NCBI RefSeq assembly: GCF_001467955.1
Contig: NZ_LNYR01000012.1
Location: 513,299 to 577,298 of the forward strand
Direction of reading: 5' to 3'
Length of the DNA: 64,000 nt
Source of the DNA: Legionella quateirensis
Lineage (GTDB): Bacteria > Pseudomonadota > Gammaproteobacteria > Legionellales > Legionellaceae
The notes below the pieces were generated by a model. That model did not search any database and had not been told where the DNA came from. It worked only from the letters and a program-made list of their open reading frames with translations. The translations under genes were made by a program, and so were the position numbers. Shown one piece after another: positions 38,334-48,391 of the stretch (positions within the stretch are counted from its first letter, which is position 1; each line of letters opens with the position of its first letter).

Positions 38334-38945
38334 TTAAGACTTATTAGTCATCCATATTGAACAAAACATACCACAATAAGCACCATACCATGAATCATCT
38401 GGAATGAATCTGGAATTTCGAACTTCTTCAATATCCCCTTGTATCATTGTGCCCAAACGATTATTTAAATCATTATAAATTTTTTTATCTGTTCTATGCT
38501 CATAAACATAGGAGCAATATTGGCTCAGTGCTGTCAAACTTTGATCAAACAGATCGTTAGTAAGATCCGACAGTGAGCTGATCCCTAAATCGTGTTGCAA
38601 TAGATCAATAAAATTTTTATTTACATAAGAACATACAGTTGAACTATAACGCGACAGCATCAATATGTATATTCCTATTAGCACCTTGTTTTTAAAGTCT
38701 ATAAACTCTTCGGGCTTGACTACTGAATGTCGAAAAAACGATCTTACGTATAAAAGTAAACTATCATCAAGATCTGTATTAAAACTATCAGCTATCATGC
38801 CAATAGTCATCGAGTCATCAAGAGAACCACTATTAGGTATTAACGCAGAAAAGAAGCCCATGCAGCCCAGATATTGAGAATTGCTTCGCGTTAACTTTCT
38901 GGTAAGTAGCATTGCGTTTTGCTTAAATACGGCAAACTCGAGCAT
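38334..38945 (-). CDS. Unrecognised 203-residue protein, first gene of a pair
   Basis: No family is recognised. I place the start at the ATG 38945, which has AGGAGG six bases upstream; an upstream in-frame ATG at 38975 would add 10 residues with no binding site. The protein begins L-E-F-A-V-F-K-Q and seems helical, with hydrophobic stretches (G-F-F-S-A-L-I-P; V-L-I-G-I-Y-I-L-M-L) but no clear membrane helix. The C-terminus has C-G-M-F-C-S-I-W-M. Strong ribosome binding sites on both genes suggest real expression. Confidence 0.6.
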   Translation of the reverse strand: MLEFAVFKQNAMLLTRKLTRSNSQYLGCMGFFSALIPNSGSLDDSMTIGMIADSFNTDLDDSLLLYVRSFFRHSVVKPEEFIDFKNKVLIGIYILMLSRYSSTVCSYVNKNFIDLLQHDLGISSLSDLTNDLFDQSLTALSQYCSYVYEHRTDKKIYNDLNNRLGTMIQGDIEEVRNSRFIPDDSWYGAYCGMFCSIWMTNKS

Positions 38946-39119
38946 GGCTTTCCTCCTGCTGGTGTTCACCCGCAAAAACTGCAGCGAGTAATTTGTCCGT
39001 GATAATCAAGACACCTTCATTTTTTATATCAACCTATAAAAAATATTGCAACTATTAATTTATCTATTTGACAACAAATATTTCAAATCGTTAAATTAAC
39101 ACAGGAAAGTAACTGTTAA

Positions 39120-39950
39120 TGACGACATTCCGAACTTAGTGATCTCCTGATTATGATTGTGCCACGTTGAGGAGATCCTTCACTGCGTTCAGGATGACGA
39201 ACAATAACCCGTCATCCCGAGTAAAATGAGGGATCTCCTGAATGTGGCAGGAGTATGATTATTGTGCCACAGTCAGGAGATCCTTCACTGCGCTCAGGAT
39301 GACGGATAGGTTCAGGATGACGGATAAGCTCAGGATATCGGATAAGTTCAGGATGACGAATAATAACCCGTCATCCCGAGTAAAACGAGGGTTCTCCTGG
39401 ATGTGGCAGGAGTATGATTATTGTGCCACAGTCAGGAGATCCTTCACTGCGTTCAGGATGACGGATAAGTTCAGAATGACGGATTAGTTCAGGATGATGA
39501 ACAATAACCCGTCATCCCGAGTACAACGAGGGATCTCCTGAATGTGGCAGGTGTATGGTCATTGTGCCACAGTCAGGAGATCCTTCACTGCGTTCAGGAT
39601 GACGGATAGGTTCAGGATGACGGATAGGTTCAGGATGACGGATAGGTTCAGGATGACGGATAAGCTCAGGATATCGGATAAGTTCAGGATGACGAACAAT
39701 AACCCGTCATCCCGAGTAAAACGAGGGATCTCCTGAATGTGGCAGGAGTATGGTTATTGTGCCACAGTCAGGAGATCCTTCACTGCGTTCAGGATGACGG
39801 ATAAGTTCAGGATGACGGATAAGTTCAGGATGACGAACAATAACCCGTCATCCCGAGTACAACGAGGGATCTCCTGAATGTGGCAGGAGTATGGTTATTT
39901 TGCCACATTCAGGAGATCCTTCACTGCGTTCACGACGACGGATAAATACA
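39120..39950. repeat. Nested tandem repeat of hairpin units with an 18-bp inner repeat
   Basis: The word GTCATCCCGAG recurs at 39211, 39370, 39511, 39706 and 39847, giving unit lengths of 159, 141, 195 and 141 bp. The differences are multiples of 18 because each unit carries a variable number of an 18-bp inner repeat (GGATGACGGATAAGTTCA and variants). A degenerate unit precedes the array. Within each unit, the stretch from CCCGTCATCC to TGTGGCA is an imperfect inverted repeat of the stretch TGCCACAGTC to GGATGACGG, with arms of about 40 bp. Open frames through the array (F-R-M-T-D repeats) are not genes. Confidence 0.9.
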
Positions 39951-39995
39951 GGATGAGATAATTATCAAACTGTTATGATAGAAAAGCGTTAGAAA

Positions 39996-41360
39996 TCATA
40001 AATAACGCTGATCTATCGAGTGCACCAATTGCTGATGAATTCCGTTGAATCCCCTGTTACTCATCACTAAAACAGCATCGCCTTCCCTTACGATTCCAGT
40101 AATTTCCTTCACAATTTCATCGTTGTTTTTACAAATTTTATAAGGGCAAGTCCAGGAAGACACTGATTCGTTCAAATCAAAATCATGAGGCTCCAATACA
40201 TAAGCACCATCTACAGGGGCCAATGCATGCGCCATTTCTCCAGCATGAACACCAGTACGCATAGTATAAGAAGCAAATTCCATGACTGCGAAAATGCGCT
40301 GATGCCTTTTGCTGCGGGTTAAAGCATCAATAGTTTTGGTAATGGCCGTAGGATGATGAGCAAAATCATCATATACCGTGATGCCATGACGATTGGATTT
40401 TACCTCCAAACGTCTTTTAACCGGTGTAAAACACTCCAAAGCTCTTGCTGCAACCTCCGGACTCACGCCGGCATTAGCACTGGCAGCAATAGCGGCTAAA
40501 GCATTCTCCACATTAAACTGTCCAATCAAATTCCAATGGATCTCCGCCACTACCTTTCCTGAATGACGTATCTTAAAGGCAGAGCCACTCTCATCCAACA
40601 GTTCAACCGTCCAGTCTGCCTCACCCGTCAGGGATAACTCTTCTACTCGAGAATACTTACCACGAGCTAAAACTTCATTCAACGCTTTGTCATCCCGTGG
40701 TTTTATCGCAACACCACTAGCTGGTATTGTTCTTAATAAAAAATGGAATTGCTGTTGAATAGCGGCTAAATCAGGATAAATATCCGCATGATCAAATTCA
40801 AGATTGTTTAAAACCGCGACTCTTGGTCGGTAATGCATAAATTTGGGGCGTTTATCAAAAAAAGCAGAATCATATTCATCCGCTTCGATGACAAACCATT
40901 TTCCTTTGCCCAAACATGCGCTGGTATTAAAATCTGTTGCGACGCCACCAATCAAAAAGCCTGGATTTAATCCGGCCTGATCGAGTATCCAGGCAATCAT
41001 CGACGTAGTTGTTGTTTTTCCATGAGTACCCGCTACGGCTATAACCTGATACCGAGGTAAAATATTCTCTGCAAGCCATTGTGGACCCGAAGTATAATTT
41101 TTACCTGCTTCAATAACGGCTTCCAAAACCGGCATTCCACGTTTGATGGCATTGCCAACGACCACCAAATCTGCTTGCAAAGCCAGTGTGCTGTCTTCAT
41201 ATCCCTCTGTCCAGGTTATACCTTTGGCTGCAAGCAAATCACTCACAGGCGGATAACAGTTAGCATCACTTCCGGTCACTTTAAATCCAGCATCCCTCGC
41301 AAGCAAAGCTAAAGCACTCATGAATGTTCCACTTAAACCTAATACATGTAAATGTGTCAT
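39996..41360 (-). CDS. mpl: UDP-N-acetylmuramate:L-alanyl-gamma-D-glutamyl-meso-diaminopimelate ligase
   Basis: Mpl recycles cell-wall tripeptide by joining it to UDP-MurNAc. The 454-residue Mur ligase has the N-terminal Rossmann start H-V-L-G-L-S-G-T-F-M, ATP loop A-G-T-H-G-K-T-T-T-T near 110, the L-N-N-L-E-F-D-H-A-D motif, and D-D-F-A-H-H-P-T-A. These features separate Mpl from MurC. It lies close behind a membrane protein gene. Confidence 0.95.
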   Translation of the reverse strand: MTHLHVLGLSGTFMSALALLARDAGFKVTGSDANCYPPVSDLLAAKGITWTEGYEDSTLALQADLVVVGNAIKRGMPVLEAVIEAGKNYTSGPQWLAENILPRYQVIAVAGTHGKTTTTSMIAWILDQAGLNPGFLIGGVATDFNTSACLGKGKWFVIEADEYDSAFFDKRPKFMHYRPRVAVLNNLEFDHADIYPDLAAIQQQFHFLLRTIPASGVAIKPRDDKALNEVLARGKYSRVEELSLTGEADWTVELLDESGSAFKIRHSGKVVAEIHWNLIGQFNVENALAAIAASANAGVSPEVAARALECFTPVKRRLEVKSNRHGITVYDDFAHHPTAITKTIDALTRSKRHQRIFAVMEFASYTMRTGVHAGEMAHALAPVDGAYVLEPHDFDLNESVSSWTCPYKICKNNDEIVKEITGIVREGDAVLVMSNRGFNGIHQQLVHSIDQRYL

Positions 41361-41364
41361 AATG

Positions 41365-41907
41365 TCATCGCCAAAAAGAAACCGTTAATACGTTAACTGC
41401 AATTAAGCCAAAAGCAGCCAAAACAGATTGAACATTAGTACTGTTCATTGCAAATTTATAGATATAGGCAGTTATTACAAATTGCCATACAGATAAACCC
41501 AGAGTCACGAATAAATATATCACAGCAATAAATAAAACGATTGGATTTTTTAAAGTGGTATGCGCGAGGTAGGGATCTACTAAAAATAAGGGACTGGCCA
41601 ATAGATGAATAATTGCATGCGAGGCACATAAACAAGTCACTGTTTGCACCCATCGCGAACCCAGACCTCTAAAATAAAGAAGGGCGAAAGTATAAAATAC
41701 AAATGAAAAAACCAAACTTACTGCAATCAAAGTGGTAATTAACAAATCATCAGAGAACTCAAACTCTGAAAATCTCCATTGAAGGGTCATCACCAAAGTT
41801 AAAAATAGGATACTGATACCTAATAAAAAATGCGAATAAGGGGTATTGTCAGGAGTTTCCTGAAACCGGATAAGCTTCCAATAGACTAAAAATAATGATG
41901 CCAGCAT
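41365..41907 (-). CDS. Integral membrane protein of unknown function
   Basis: About five hydrophobic segments fill this protein of roughly 180-191 residues; no domain is recognised. The ATG at 41907 starts seven bases after the yhdP stop. An in-frame TTG at 41940 would give 191 residues and overlap yhdP by 26 bases. Neither has a clear ribosome binding site. mpl follows four bases after its stop, so yhdP, this gene and mpl are probably cotranscribed. Confidence 0.65.
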   Translation of the reverse strand: MLASLFLVYWKLIRFQETPDNTPYSHFLLGISILFLTLVMTLQWRFSEFEFSDDLLITTLIAVSLVFSFVFYTFALLYFRGLGSRWVQTVTCLCASHAIIHLLASPLFLVDPYLAHTTLKNPIVLFIAVIYLFVTLGLSVWQFVITAYIYKFAMNSTNVQSVLAAFGLIAVNVLTVSFWR

Positions 41908-41914
41908 AATTAAA

Positions 41915-44900
41915 TCATTTCTTGATAATTTTCTTTTCAATGCTCAACTGCTGAACTATAGGTTGATTCCATGGACCAGAAACCTTATAACTATATCCAG
42001 TAATTTTCTGCATACTTTGATTAATAATTTTATTCGCTACCCATGCAGCAAGCCCAGCGATAGGGCCACCCGCTATGGTAGCAACTATTGGTAAACTGGC
42101 AGTGATGTGCGGCGAAATGCTCAAATTCAAATCATACAAACGACGAACCAAATCAAGATCCCCTTTCATACTGGCGTATGCTACAGGTCCATCAATATAA
42201 CTGTCCTGTGTATTCATGATGCCTTTTTTAACCGTAAAATTACCCTTAAATACATCAAAACTGTACCCTTGATGCGAGAGATCACTAAAATCAAGTTTCA
42301 AACGTCTTGGAATGGTTTGTAAACTCAAAATACTTAACAGCTTTCCTAAACCCAGTTTTTCCTCGGTTTCAGGGCTCAAATGAGTTATTCGTCCATTTTT
42401 AAGCTGCAGGTACATGGTTCCATTTAATGAAGCTAAAGAAAAATCATACAAAGTACCATTCCAACCTCCATTAAATTCCATATCGCCTTTGCCGGCATCA
42501 ACCGCGGGCGTAATCTGCCATAGCTCCAGACTTTTGGCCAAATCTTTTAAATGCATTTTAACCTGCAATTTCGATTGATTGACCGTTCCTTTTTGAGTCC
42601 ATTCACCATTAATATTAACCTGATAAAATGATGAATCAATTCTACAGTAATCAATAAACCATCGTTCTGGAGAGGATTGACTCTTCAATGTCATATTACC
42701 AATCTGCTTTGTCCCTATCGAGAAATTATCGATACGTAAATTGAGGTTAGGAATTTGATCAGGACTCGACTTATCTGAGCCCTCAGAATAACGACCCGTT
42801 TTTTCAAACGAAGCCAAATGTAAGTACTTAATAAATCCGCTCAGTGAATGTGTTGCAGAACGATAAGTTAAATCACCTGATATATTTTTCTGATTCAGGG
42901 TAAATGACCAATCACTGCCAGGCAGGACCTTAGCTTTCACTGTCATATCATCAAAATGTTGATTAAGGAAACTTAACTTACCCAATTTAACATTAATTAT
43001 TCGTATTTGGTCTAATAAGGAAGTTCCTGTCTGCTCTGTGGCAAAGGTATCATATACTTTTTTCCATTCATATAAATCAAAACCAGCTAAAGTTCCCACA
43101 ACAGACAAACCGGGTTTATCTTGATAGACGGCTTGTGAACTCCCTAATCTAATTTGTCCTGACTTAAATTCAAATGTTCCTTTGTGTTCCTGTAACAATA
43201 CATCCGAGCTTAAGCGACCATTATAGTTCGAGCGTAATCGTATTGCTTTTTGAGGGTTAAAATCCAGTTTAACTTCCAACGGAACTTGAGTATTAAAAGG
43301 TTTCCCCATTGGCGAGGGAAGATTAATGGCTAATCCCTGTAAGTTGGATTTGAGTACTATACTATCCATATCATTAGGATCATTAGTAATTTTGATTATC
43401 GCATTGACTGAAAACATCCCTTTAAAAACAGATAATAAGGGGATATTAAACTGTTTTTTTAATGAATCCACTGTACACTCACCATCAACGAGTACCGAGG
43501 TTTCGGGTTCTGGTTTTTTAACGGATTGAATTTTGATATTTAATGGAAAGCCAAATGCATTGGCCACCAAAGCACTATGGGTAACCCCTTCTTCATCAAA
43601 AGATAAATCACCGTGCACATCCTCAACTTTAATTGATCCCACCTGATGTTTTATTGAAATCGTGTTATTTTCAAAAGAAAGATCACCTCTTACAAGATTA
43701 TCATCATTTTCAGGATATAAAGGCAATTCCAAACGCAAATTCAATAATACCAATCCATCAATTGCCAGACGTTTTAATGCTGCAAGTTTTTGTTTTAATG
43801 GAGATGCCATGACAAAGTTCATCATTTTTTGCGCTTGTCCATGGATAATTCCATGAATTAACAGTGTTTCCTTATCTTTGCCAATATCATCAATACGTAA
43901 ATTCATCTGATTCACGGGTACTCCTTGAAAGTCACCATGCACCAAATCAATCTCAAGATTGCGATTTTTTAAGCGTATATAACCCTCCAAATCTCTAATT
44001 AACTGCCATTTGGAAGTAATGAACAATTCGCCTCCACTGCCATGGCTGGTTATGGAAAATTCCCCATTATTATTGTCAAATGGAAAGTCACTAAGCAAAC
44101 CATTCAATCGAATTGTTCCAGTTGCATTAGCTATTCGTTTGATGTCAGTGGTCAACCATAGATACAATTTGGGTTTCAAATATTCTTTAGGCAAGTACGC
44201 AGTCCATTGCTCTAAATTTTTGCCAGAAAAATCAGCATCAAGACGGACATGTCCAACAGATTGTCGAGTTACCTGATCAAGAACTCCCTGTGCGCTAATC
44301 GTCAAATCAGGTTTGCTTAAAATTAATCGTTCAATACTTACCCTTAATCCATTGCTCAGATCCTTCCATTCAAACGCACCATTAAAAAGATCCAATTGCT
44401 GTAAGGGATAGTTTTTTAGTTTTAAAGTAGCGTTCTCTGAATCCAGCTCAAGTCGACCTTCTTCTGGCTGCCAGTTTATTGCGCCGGAGAGATTTTCCAC
44501 CGCTGGAATAGAGTTTATTGCACTCCAACCCAGATGATCAAATCGGGTGAGGATATAATTTACTTCTTTATCCTTTATGACGACCTGAGTATCTGTCAAT
44601 ACACCGTGTGGCTTTGCCTGTAATAACTCAAGTAGCGAAGAAGGCCAGTTTATTGCTTCTGTTAACAACGATTCAATAATTATTGATTTGACAAAGATCT
44701 GATAACGATTTGCTGGTTTGTTATAGTTAATCAACAATTGATTCTCTGGCCAAATGATTCCGGCAGCACGCAATTTAATATGATCGGCCTGAAATTCCCA
44801 TCCTTTATCCTTAGGTTTCCAGGCAAGATTTGCTTGGAAGGATTGGATTAACTCACTCGTTTTCTTATTGGTTAAACGCCAGGCTAATCGTTTAAATTTC

Positions 44901-45742
44901 ACCTGAGCCTGAGCAGAAGAAACAGTTCCTTTATCCAGATCCAGCCATACAGCTATGTCACCTTTCCCCCCTTCCAATTGTTCAGTGGTTTTTGGAAAAA
45001 CAGTTTGCCATTGAGCGGGGACTATATGTTTTGCTGCAAAATAGATTTGTCCTTGAGTTTTTTCAAAATGATTGGGATCAAATCGCAAATCGCCCAGTAG
45101 TTGAAAATCAGTACTGTCTGTCTGTTGAAGCCGTGCTTCACCTCTTATCTTGTAACGACCACTTCGATTAGCTATGGATACATTAAGCCCGCTAACTGGA
45201 ATAATTCCACCATCGCTAAAATAAAAATGAGCTGAAACATGTTTAATTATTAATCGTTCCTGCTGGGAAAGCCAACCAAGAATTTGCTGTGTCCGTTCTG
45301 GGGTAAATTCATTATCTTGAATCGAAGCGGGAGAAATACCATCTATGTTCCAATGACCGTCTTTTTCCCGGAAGATAAGATGGATATCATCTATATAAAG
45401 TACTCCGGGTTGAATACGCCAATACCAAAGTGATTTGAATAAGTTAATCCCTACCAGCAGCTGCTCCAGTTGCAATGCTTTTTCTTTACCATCAATAATA
45501 CTGATATGCTTTAACTTGAGCACCGGTTGAAACCAATACCATCCCGTTTCCATCGTTTGAATAGTAACTGGTTGACCTAAAAGAAGAGTTAAATGATGTT
45601 CTACTTCACCTTTATATTGTTTCGCCCATGGGGTTAACGAGCGGAATATGCTTGAAAAAACAGCCGCTAATATAATTAAGATAGCCAGCGCTATCCAGAT
45701 TTTCTTTATTATATTATTCACCGAAAGGATTCGATTGATCAT
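41915..45742 (-). CDS. yhdP: YhdP family AsmA-like phospholipid-transport protein
   Basis: The protein (about 1275 residues) has one N-terminal membrane helix (K-I-W-I-A-L-A-I-L-I-I-L-A) followed by a very long beta-rich periplasmic part and a C-terminal DUF3971/AsmA-type domain with G-K-L-L-S-I-L-S-L-Q-T-I-P-R-R and V-A-S-M-K-G-D-L-D-L-like motifs. YhdP and its relatives bridge the periplasm and carry phospholipids to the outer membrane. The start is uncertain: ATG 45742 overlaps fliJ by 29 bases, GTG 45721 overlaps it by eight, and ATG codons near 45784 overlap by 71. None has a good binding site. Confidence 0.88.
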   Translation of the reverse strand: MINRILSVNNIIKKIWIALAILIILAAVFSSIFRSLTPWAKQYKGEVEHHLTLLLGQPVTIQTMETGWYWFQPVLKLKHISIIDGKEKALQLEQLLVGINLFKSLWYWRIQPGVLYIDDIHLIFREKDGHWNIDGISPASIQDNEFTPERTQQILGWLSQQERLIIKHVSAHFYFSDGGIIPVSGLNVSIANRSGRYKIRGEARLQQTDSTDFQLLGDLRFDPNHFEKTQGQIYFAAKHIVPAQWQTVFPKTTEQLEGGKGDIAVWLDLDKGTVSSAQAQVKFKRLAWRLTNKKTSELIQSFQANLAWKPKDKGWEFQADHIKLRAAGIIWPENQLLINYNKPANRYQIFVKSIIIESLLTEAINWPSSLLELLQAKPHGVLTDTQVVIKDKEVNYILTRFDHLGWSAINSIPAVENLSGAINWQPEEGRLELDSENATLKLKNYPLQQLDLFNGAFEWKDLSNGLRVSIERLILSKPDLTISAQGVLDQVTRQSVGHVRLDADFSGKNLEQWTAYLPKEYLKPKLYLWLTTDIKRIANATGTIRLNGLLSDFPFDNNNGEFSITSHGSGGELFITSKWQLIRDLEGYIRLKNRNLEIDLVHGDFQGVPVNQMNLRIDDIGKDKETLLIHGIIHGQAQKMMNFVMASPLKQKLAALKRLAIDGLVLLNLRLELPLYPENDDNLVRGDLSFENNTISIKHQVGSIKVEDVHGDLSFDEEGVTHSALVANAFGFPLNIKIQSVKKPEPETSVLVDGECTVDSLKKQFNIPLLSVFKGMFSVNAIIKITNDPNDMDSIVLKSNLQGLAINLPSPMGKPFNTQVPLEVKLDFNPQKAIRLRSNYNGRLSSDVLLQEHKGTFEFKSGQIRLGSSQAVYQDKPGLSVVGTLAGFDLYEWKKVYDTFATEQTGTSLLDQIRIINVKLGKLSFLNQHFDDMTVKAKVLPGSDWSFTLNQKNISGDLTYRSATHSLSGFIKYLHLASFEKTGRYSEGSDKSSPDQIPNLNLRIDNFSIGTKQIGNMTLKSQSSPERWFIDYCRIDSSFYQVNINGEWTQKGTVNQSKLQVKMHLKDLAKSLELWQITPAVDAGKGDMEFNGGWNGTLYDFSLASLNGTMYLQLKNGRITHLSPETEEKLGLGKLLSILSLQTIPRRLKLDFSDLSHQGYSFDVFKGNFTVKKGIMNTQDSYIDGPVAYASMKGDLDLVRRLYDLNLSISPHITASLPIVATIAGGPIAGLAAWVANKIINQSMQKITGYSYKVSGPWNQPIVQQLSIEKKIIKK

Positions 45743-46187
45743 AAGATTTTTTACTATACCATTGCTTTTGAGCATACTCATCACTTTCTTTTTGATCCTG
45801 ACGCTCTAATTTTATTTGTTCCGTTTTTTTTACCCGTTCAATGAGTTTGGCTACACCTTCTTCTGCAGCTTTCGCGTGTTTGTAATTCAACTCCAGCTTA
45901 CTTCTGGTTTTAGCCAAATGAGCCAAATGAGAATTCAATTGTATTAGAGCTGTATCTAAATGACTAATAAAATCGATACGATTCCTTAAACGCCCTACTG
46001 TACTGCCCTCATTGCCAATTTGCTCCAATTCATGCAAATAATCCTGTCTATAAACTACAAGCTGCTCATGCCGTAATTTATTTTGATTAAATTGCTCTTT
46101 GGATTTTATTAATTCCATTAAAGCGTGATTTGTTATTTCCTTTTTTAGCTGAAGTAACTGAATTAAACGTTCTAATCGCTGACTCAT
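45714..46187 (-). CDS. fliJ: Flagellar export chaperone FliJ
   Basis: The 157-residue protein is nearly all charged coiled coil, as expected for FliJ, the stalk-like partner of the FliI ATPase ring. It has the typical position directly behind fliI with a one-base overlap. Sequence conservation in this family is low, so position carries much of the assignment. Confidence 0.85.
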   Translation of the reverse strand: MSQRLERLIQLLQLKKEITNHALMELIKSKEQFNQNKLRHEQLVVYRQDYLHELEQIGNEGSTVGRLRNRIDFISHLDTALIQLNSHLAHLAKTRSKLELNYKHAKAAEEGVAKLIERVKKTEQIKLERQDQKESDEYAQKQWYSKKSYDQSNPFGE

Positions 46188-47533
46188 TAATTACCTCCAA
46201 TAGAGGTTGAAATCAATTGTGAAAGTTTTAACACACTTTCTTTATAATTCACCTGCTCGTCTATGCCTTGGGCTATATACTCTTTAAATCGATCTATAAC
46301 CAAAATCGCTTTATCCAGCAAAGGATCGCTTCCCTTTGCATAGGCTCCAAGCAATATCAAATCTTTATTTTTTTCATAAACAGAAACCAGTTTTTTAAAT
46401 GATAATGCGTCTTTCATATGTTCTTCAGTAACTACAGAATGCATCACTCGACTGATTGACGCCTCTGTATCAATAGCGGGATACTGTCCTTCTTCAGCCA
46501 GCGTTCTGCTTAAGACAATATGACCATCCAGGATAGCTCTGGCAGCATCAGCGATGGGATCATGCAAATCGTCTCCTTCAGTCAATACGGTATAAAATGC
46601 CGTAATTGAACCTTTTCCTGGCATGCCATTTCCAGCCCGTTCAACTAATTTGGGAAGTTTGGCAAATACGGATGGAGGATAACCTTTAGTTGCTGGTGCT
46701 TCTCCAATTGATAAAGCTATTTCTCTTTGTGCCTGAGCAAATCGAGTCAATGAATCCATGAGCAGCAGCACATGTTTTCCCTGATCACGAAAATATTCTG
46801 CGATACTGGTGGCGACCTTTGCACCATGCAATCGCATCAAAGGACTTTCATCTGCTGGTGCTGCAACGACCACTGCCCTTTTAAGGCCTTCTTCTCCCAG
46901 ATTAAACTCTATAAACTCCTTTACTTCTCTTCCTCGCTCCCCTATTAAACCGACAACGACCACATCGGCATTTGTATAACGAGTCATCATCCCTAACAAC
47001 ACGGATTTTCCTACCCCGCTTCCAGCAAATAACCCGATACGTTGCCCCCGGCCTATAGTTAATAAGCCATTAATTGAACGAACACCAACATCCAACGGAG
47101 TGTCCACAGGGGCTCTTTTTAAAGGATTAATAATTGGACCTATAAGGGGGTAGGAATGAATCAACTCCAGCGAAGGTCCTTCATCAATTAATTCCCCTGA
47201 ACCATTTAATATACGTCCTAATAATTGAGGACCAACTCCTACCTGGGCAGTTCGCCCAGTTGGAGTGATAATCATTCCTGGAGCAAGACCTTGTATTGCT
47301 CCAATAGACATTAAATAAACACTCTCACTACTGAACCCTACCACCTCGGCTTCAACTGATCGCGAATCATCTATAGTCACAAGACAACGTGCACCAACAG
47401 GCTGAATAAATCCTTTAGCTTCAAGAGTCAATCCTATAGCTCGACTTATCCTGCCACAATGCAATAATCCAGAATTTTTTTTCTGAGTGATATCCGAAAT
47501 GATCTGATGTAATTTTGACTTATAAAGAGTCAT
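46187..47533 (-). CDS. fliI: Flagellum-specific ATPase FliI
   Basis: FliI energises unloading of flagellar export substrates. The 448-residue F1-beta-like ATPase has Walker A A-G-S-G-V-G-K-S near 169, G-E-R-G-R-E-V, Walker [11 protein letters not shown] and the family motif [18 protein letters not shown] type III secretion SctN homologue would look similar, but the fli neighbourhood settles it. Confidence 0.97.
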   Translation of the reverse strand: MTLYKSKLHQIISDITQKKNSGLLHCGRISRAIGLTLEAKGFIQPVGARCLVTIDDSRSVEAEVVGFSSESVYLMSIGAIQGLAPGMIITPTGRTAQVGVGPQLLGRILNGSGELIDEGPSLELIHSYPLIGPIINPLKRAPVDTPLDVGVRSINGLLTIGRGQRIGLFAGSGVGKSVLLGMMTRYTNADVVVVGLIGERGREVKEFIEFNLGEEGLKRAVVVAAPADESPLMRLHGAKVATSIAEYFRDQGKHVLLLMDSLTRFAQAQREIALSIGEAPATKGYPPSVFAKLPKLVERAGNGMPGKGSITAFYTVLTEGDDLHDPIADAARAILDGHIVLSRTLAEEGQYPAIDTEASISRVMHSVVTEEHMKDALSFKKLVSVYEKNKDLILLGAYAKGSDPLLDKAILVIDRFKEYIAQGIDEQVNYKESVLKLSQLISTSIGGN

Positions 47534-47536
47534 TAC

Positions 47537-48178
47537 TTAGTCCTGATGCTCAAAAGAAGCGTTAAGGTTGTCTTTATTAATATATTGAGCAAATATAGTC
47601 ATCATTCGGGTATGTAGTCTGCCATCCAATTCACTATGTTCTCCCTTTAAATAAAAATCACCTCTATGCAAAGCAGGATCGGCAAATAAAGCATTGGTAA
47701 TTCCAGGGACCTCTTTATCTCCGATTTCAGTTTTAACCCACTCAACATCAGAAGGATTCAGACCCAGAATATTGGATCCACTTAATGAAGGTAATTCATT
47801 CTTGATTTCATTGAACAGTCTTTTAAATTTATCGGGATGCACTGTGAGTTCAACGCCAATACAATGTTGGCTTAACCAAATAACCGTCTGAATCAACTCT
47901 TGGGTTAACTGTTCATCAAGCAGCTGAACGGGATTTTTAAATAATTCTATCCATTGAACCAGTTCCGCTTTTTTCTCATCAATCTCGACTTGCGCCTGTC
48001 GCATTCCTTCAGCAAAACCTTGTTCAATTGCTTCCTGTTTTATAAGCGCCACTTCATCAACCAACTGCTCTTCCAGATTAACTTCTGGCGTTTCATCACC
48101 TTTAGTTCCCTGATAATCCCAGGCATTAAAGTCAGTGTTTTTACGTTCCATATGAAAAGGTTCAAATTCATTAGACAT
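47537..48178 (-). CDS. fliH: Flagellar assembly protein FliH
   Basis: The 213-residue protein has a variable N-terminus with W-D-Y-Q-G, a charged helical middle (A-L-I-K-Q-E-A-I-E-Q-G-F-A-E-G) and a C-terminal domain with V-H-P-D and R-G-D-F-Y-L-K. FliH holds FliI at the export gate and restrains its ATPase. It is followed three bases later by fliI and preceded by a 213-base gap to fliG. Confidence 0.9.
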   Translation of the reverse strand: MSNEFEPFHMERKNTDFNAWDYQGTKGDETPEVNLEEQLVDEVALIKQEAIEQGFAEGMRQAQVEIDEKKAELVQWIELFKNPVQLLDEQLTQELIQTVIWLSQHCIGVELTVHPDKFKRLFNEIKNELPSLSGSNILGLNPSDVEWVKTEIGDKEVPGITNALFADPALHRGDFYLKGEHSELDGRLHTRMMTIFAQYINKDNLNASFEHQD

Positions 48179-48391
48179 AGGATGAAATACCTTAATAAAG
48201 TTAAATAGGAATACACCGTTAATTACTCAATCTGTAACTGCTCAATAAGTGACGTAACTCATGATGCTATTGAGTAGTGACATCCATCTGGCGAGAACTA
48301 TTGAACTCTCCAAATAACACGTCAATTATCCTCGCAGGATTATAGGTATATAACGTGCTGAATATACGCAATACAAACGTTTCTGCCACGA
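48179..48391. other. Gap between fliG and fliH with an inverted repeat
   Basis: The rest of this operon is tightly packed, but here 213 bases hold no gene. An 8-bp inverted repeat TACTCAAT (48224-48231) / ATTGAGTA (48269-48276) with a 37-base loop lies inside. It could be a processing site or an internal promoter region; no function is established. Confidence 0.4.

Noticed and set aside
38334-38945. The two unknown genes as one frameshifted gene
   Set aside because: Each has its own strong ribosome binding site and start, and a clean stop separates them.
39242-39736. Frames encoding F-R-M-T-D repeats
   Set aside because: They are translations of the 18-bp inner repeat within a hairpin array and lack plausible starts or conserved coding pattern.
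39120-39950. CRISPR array
   Set aside because: The repeated units are long, the intervals are themselves repeats and not unique spacers, and no cas genes are nearby.
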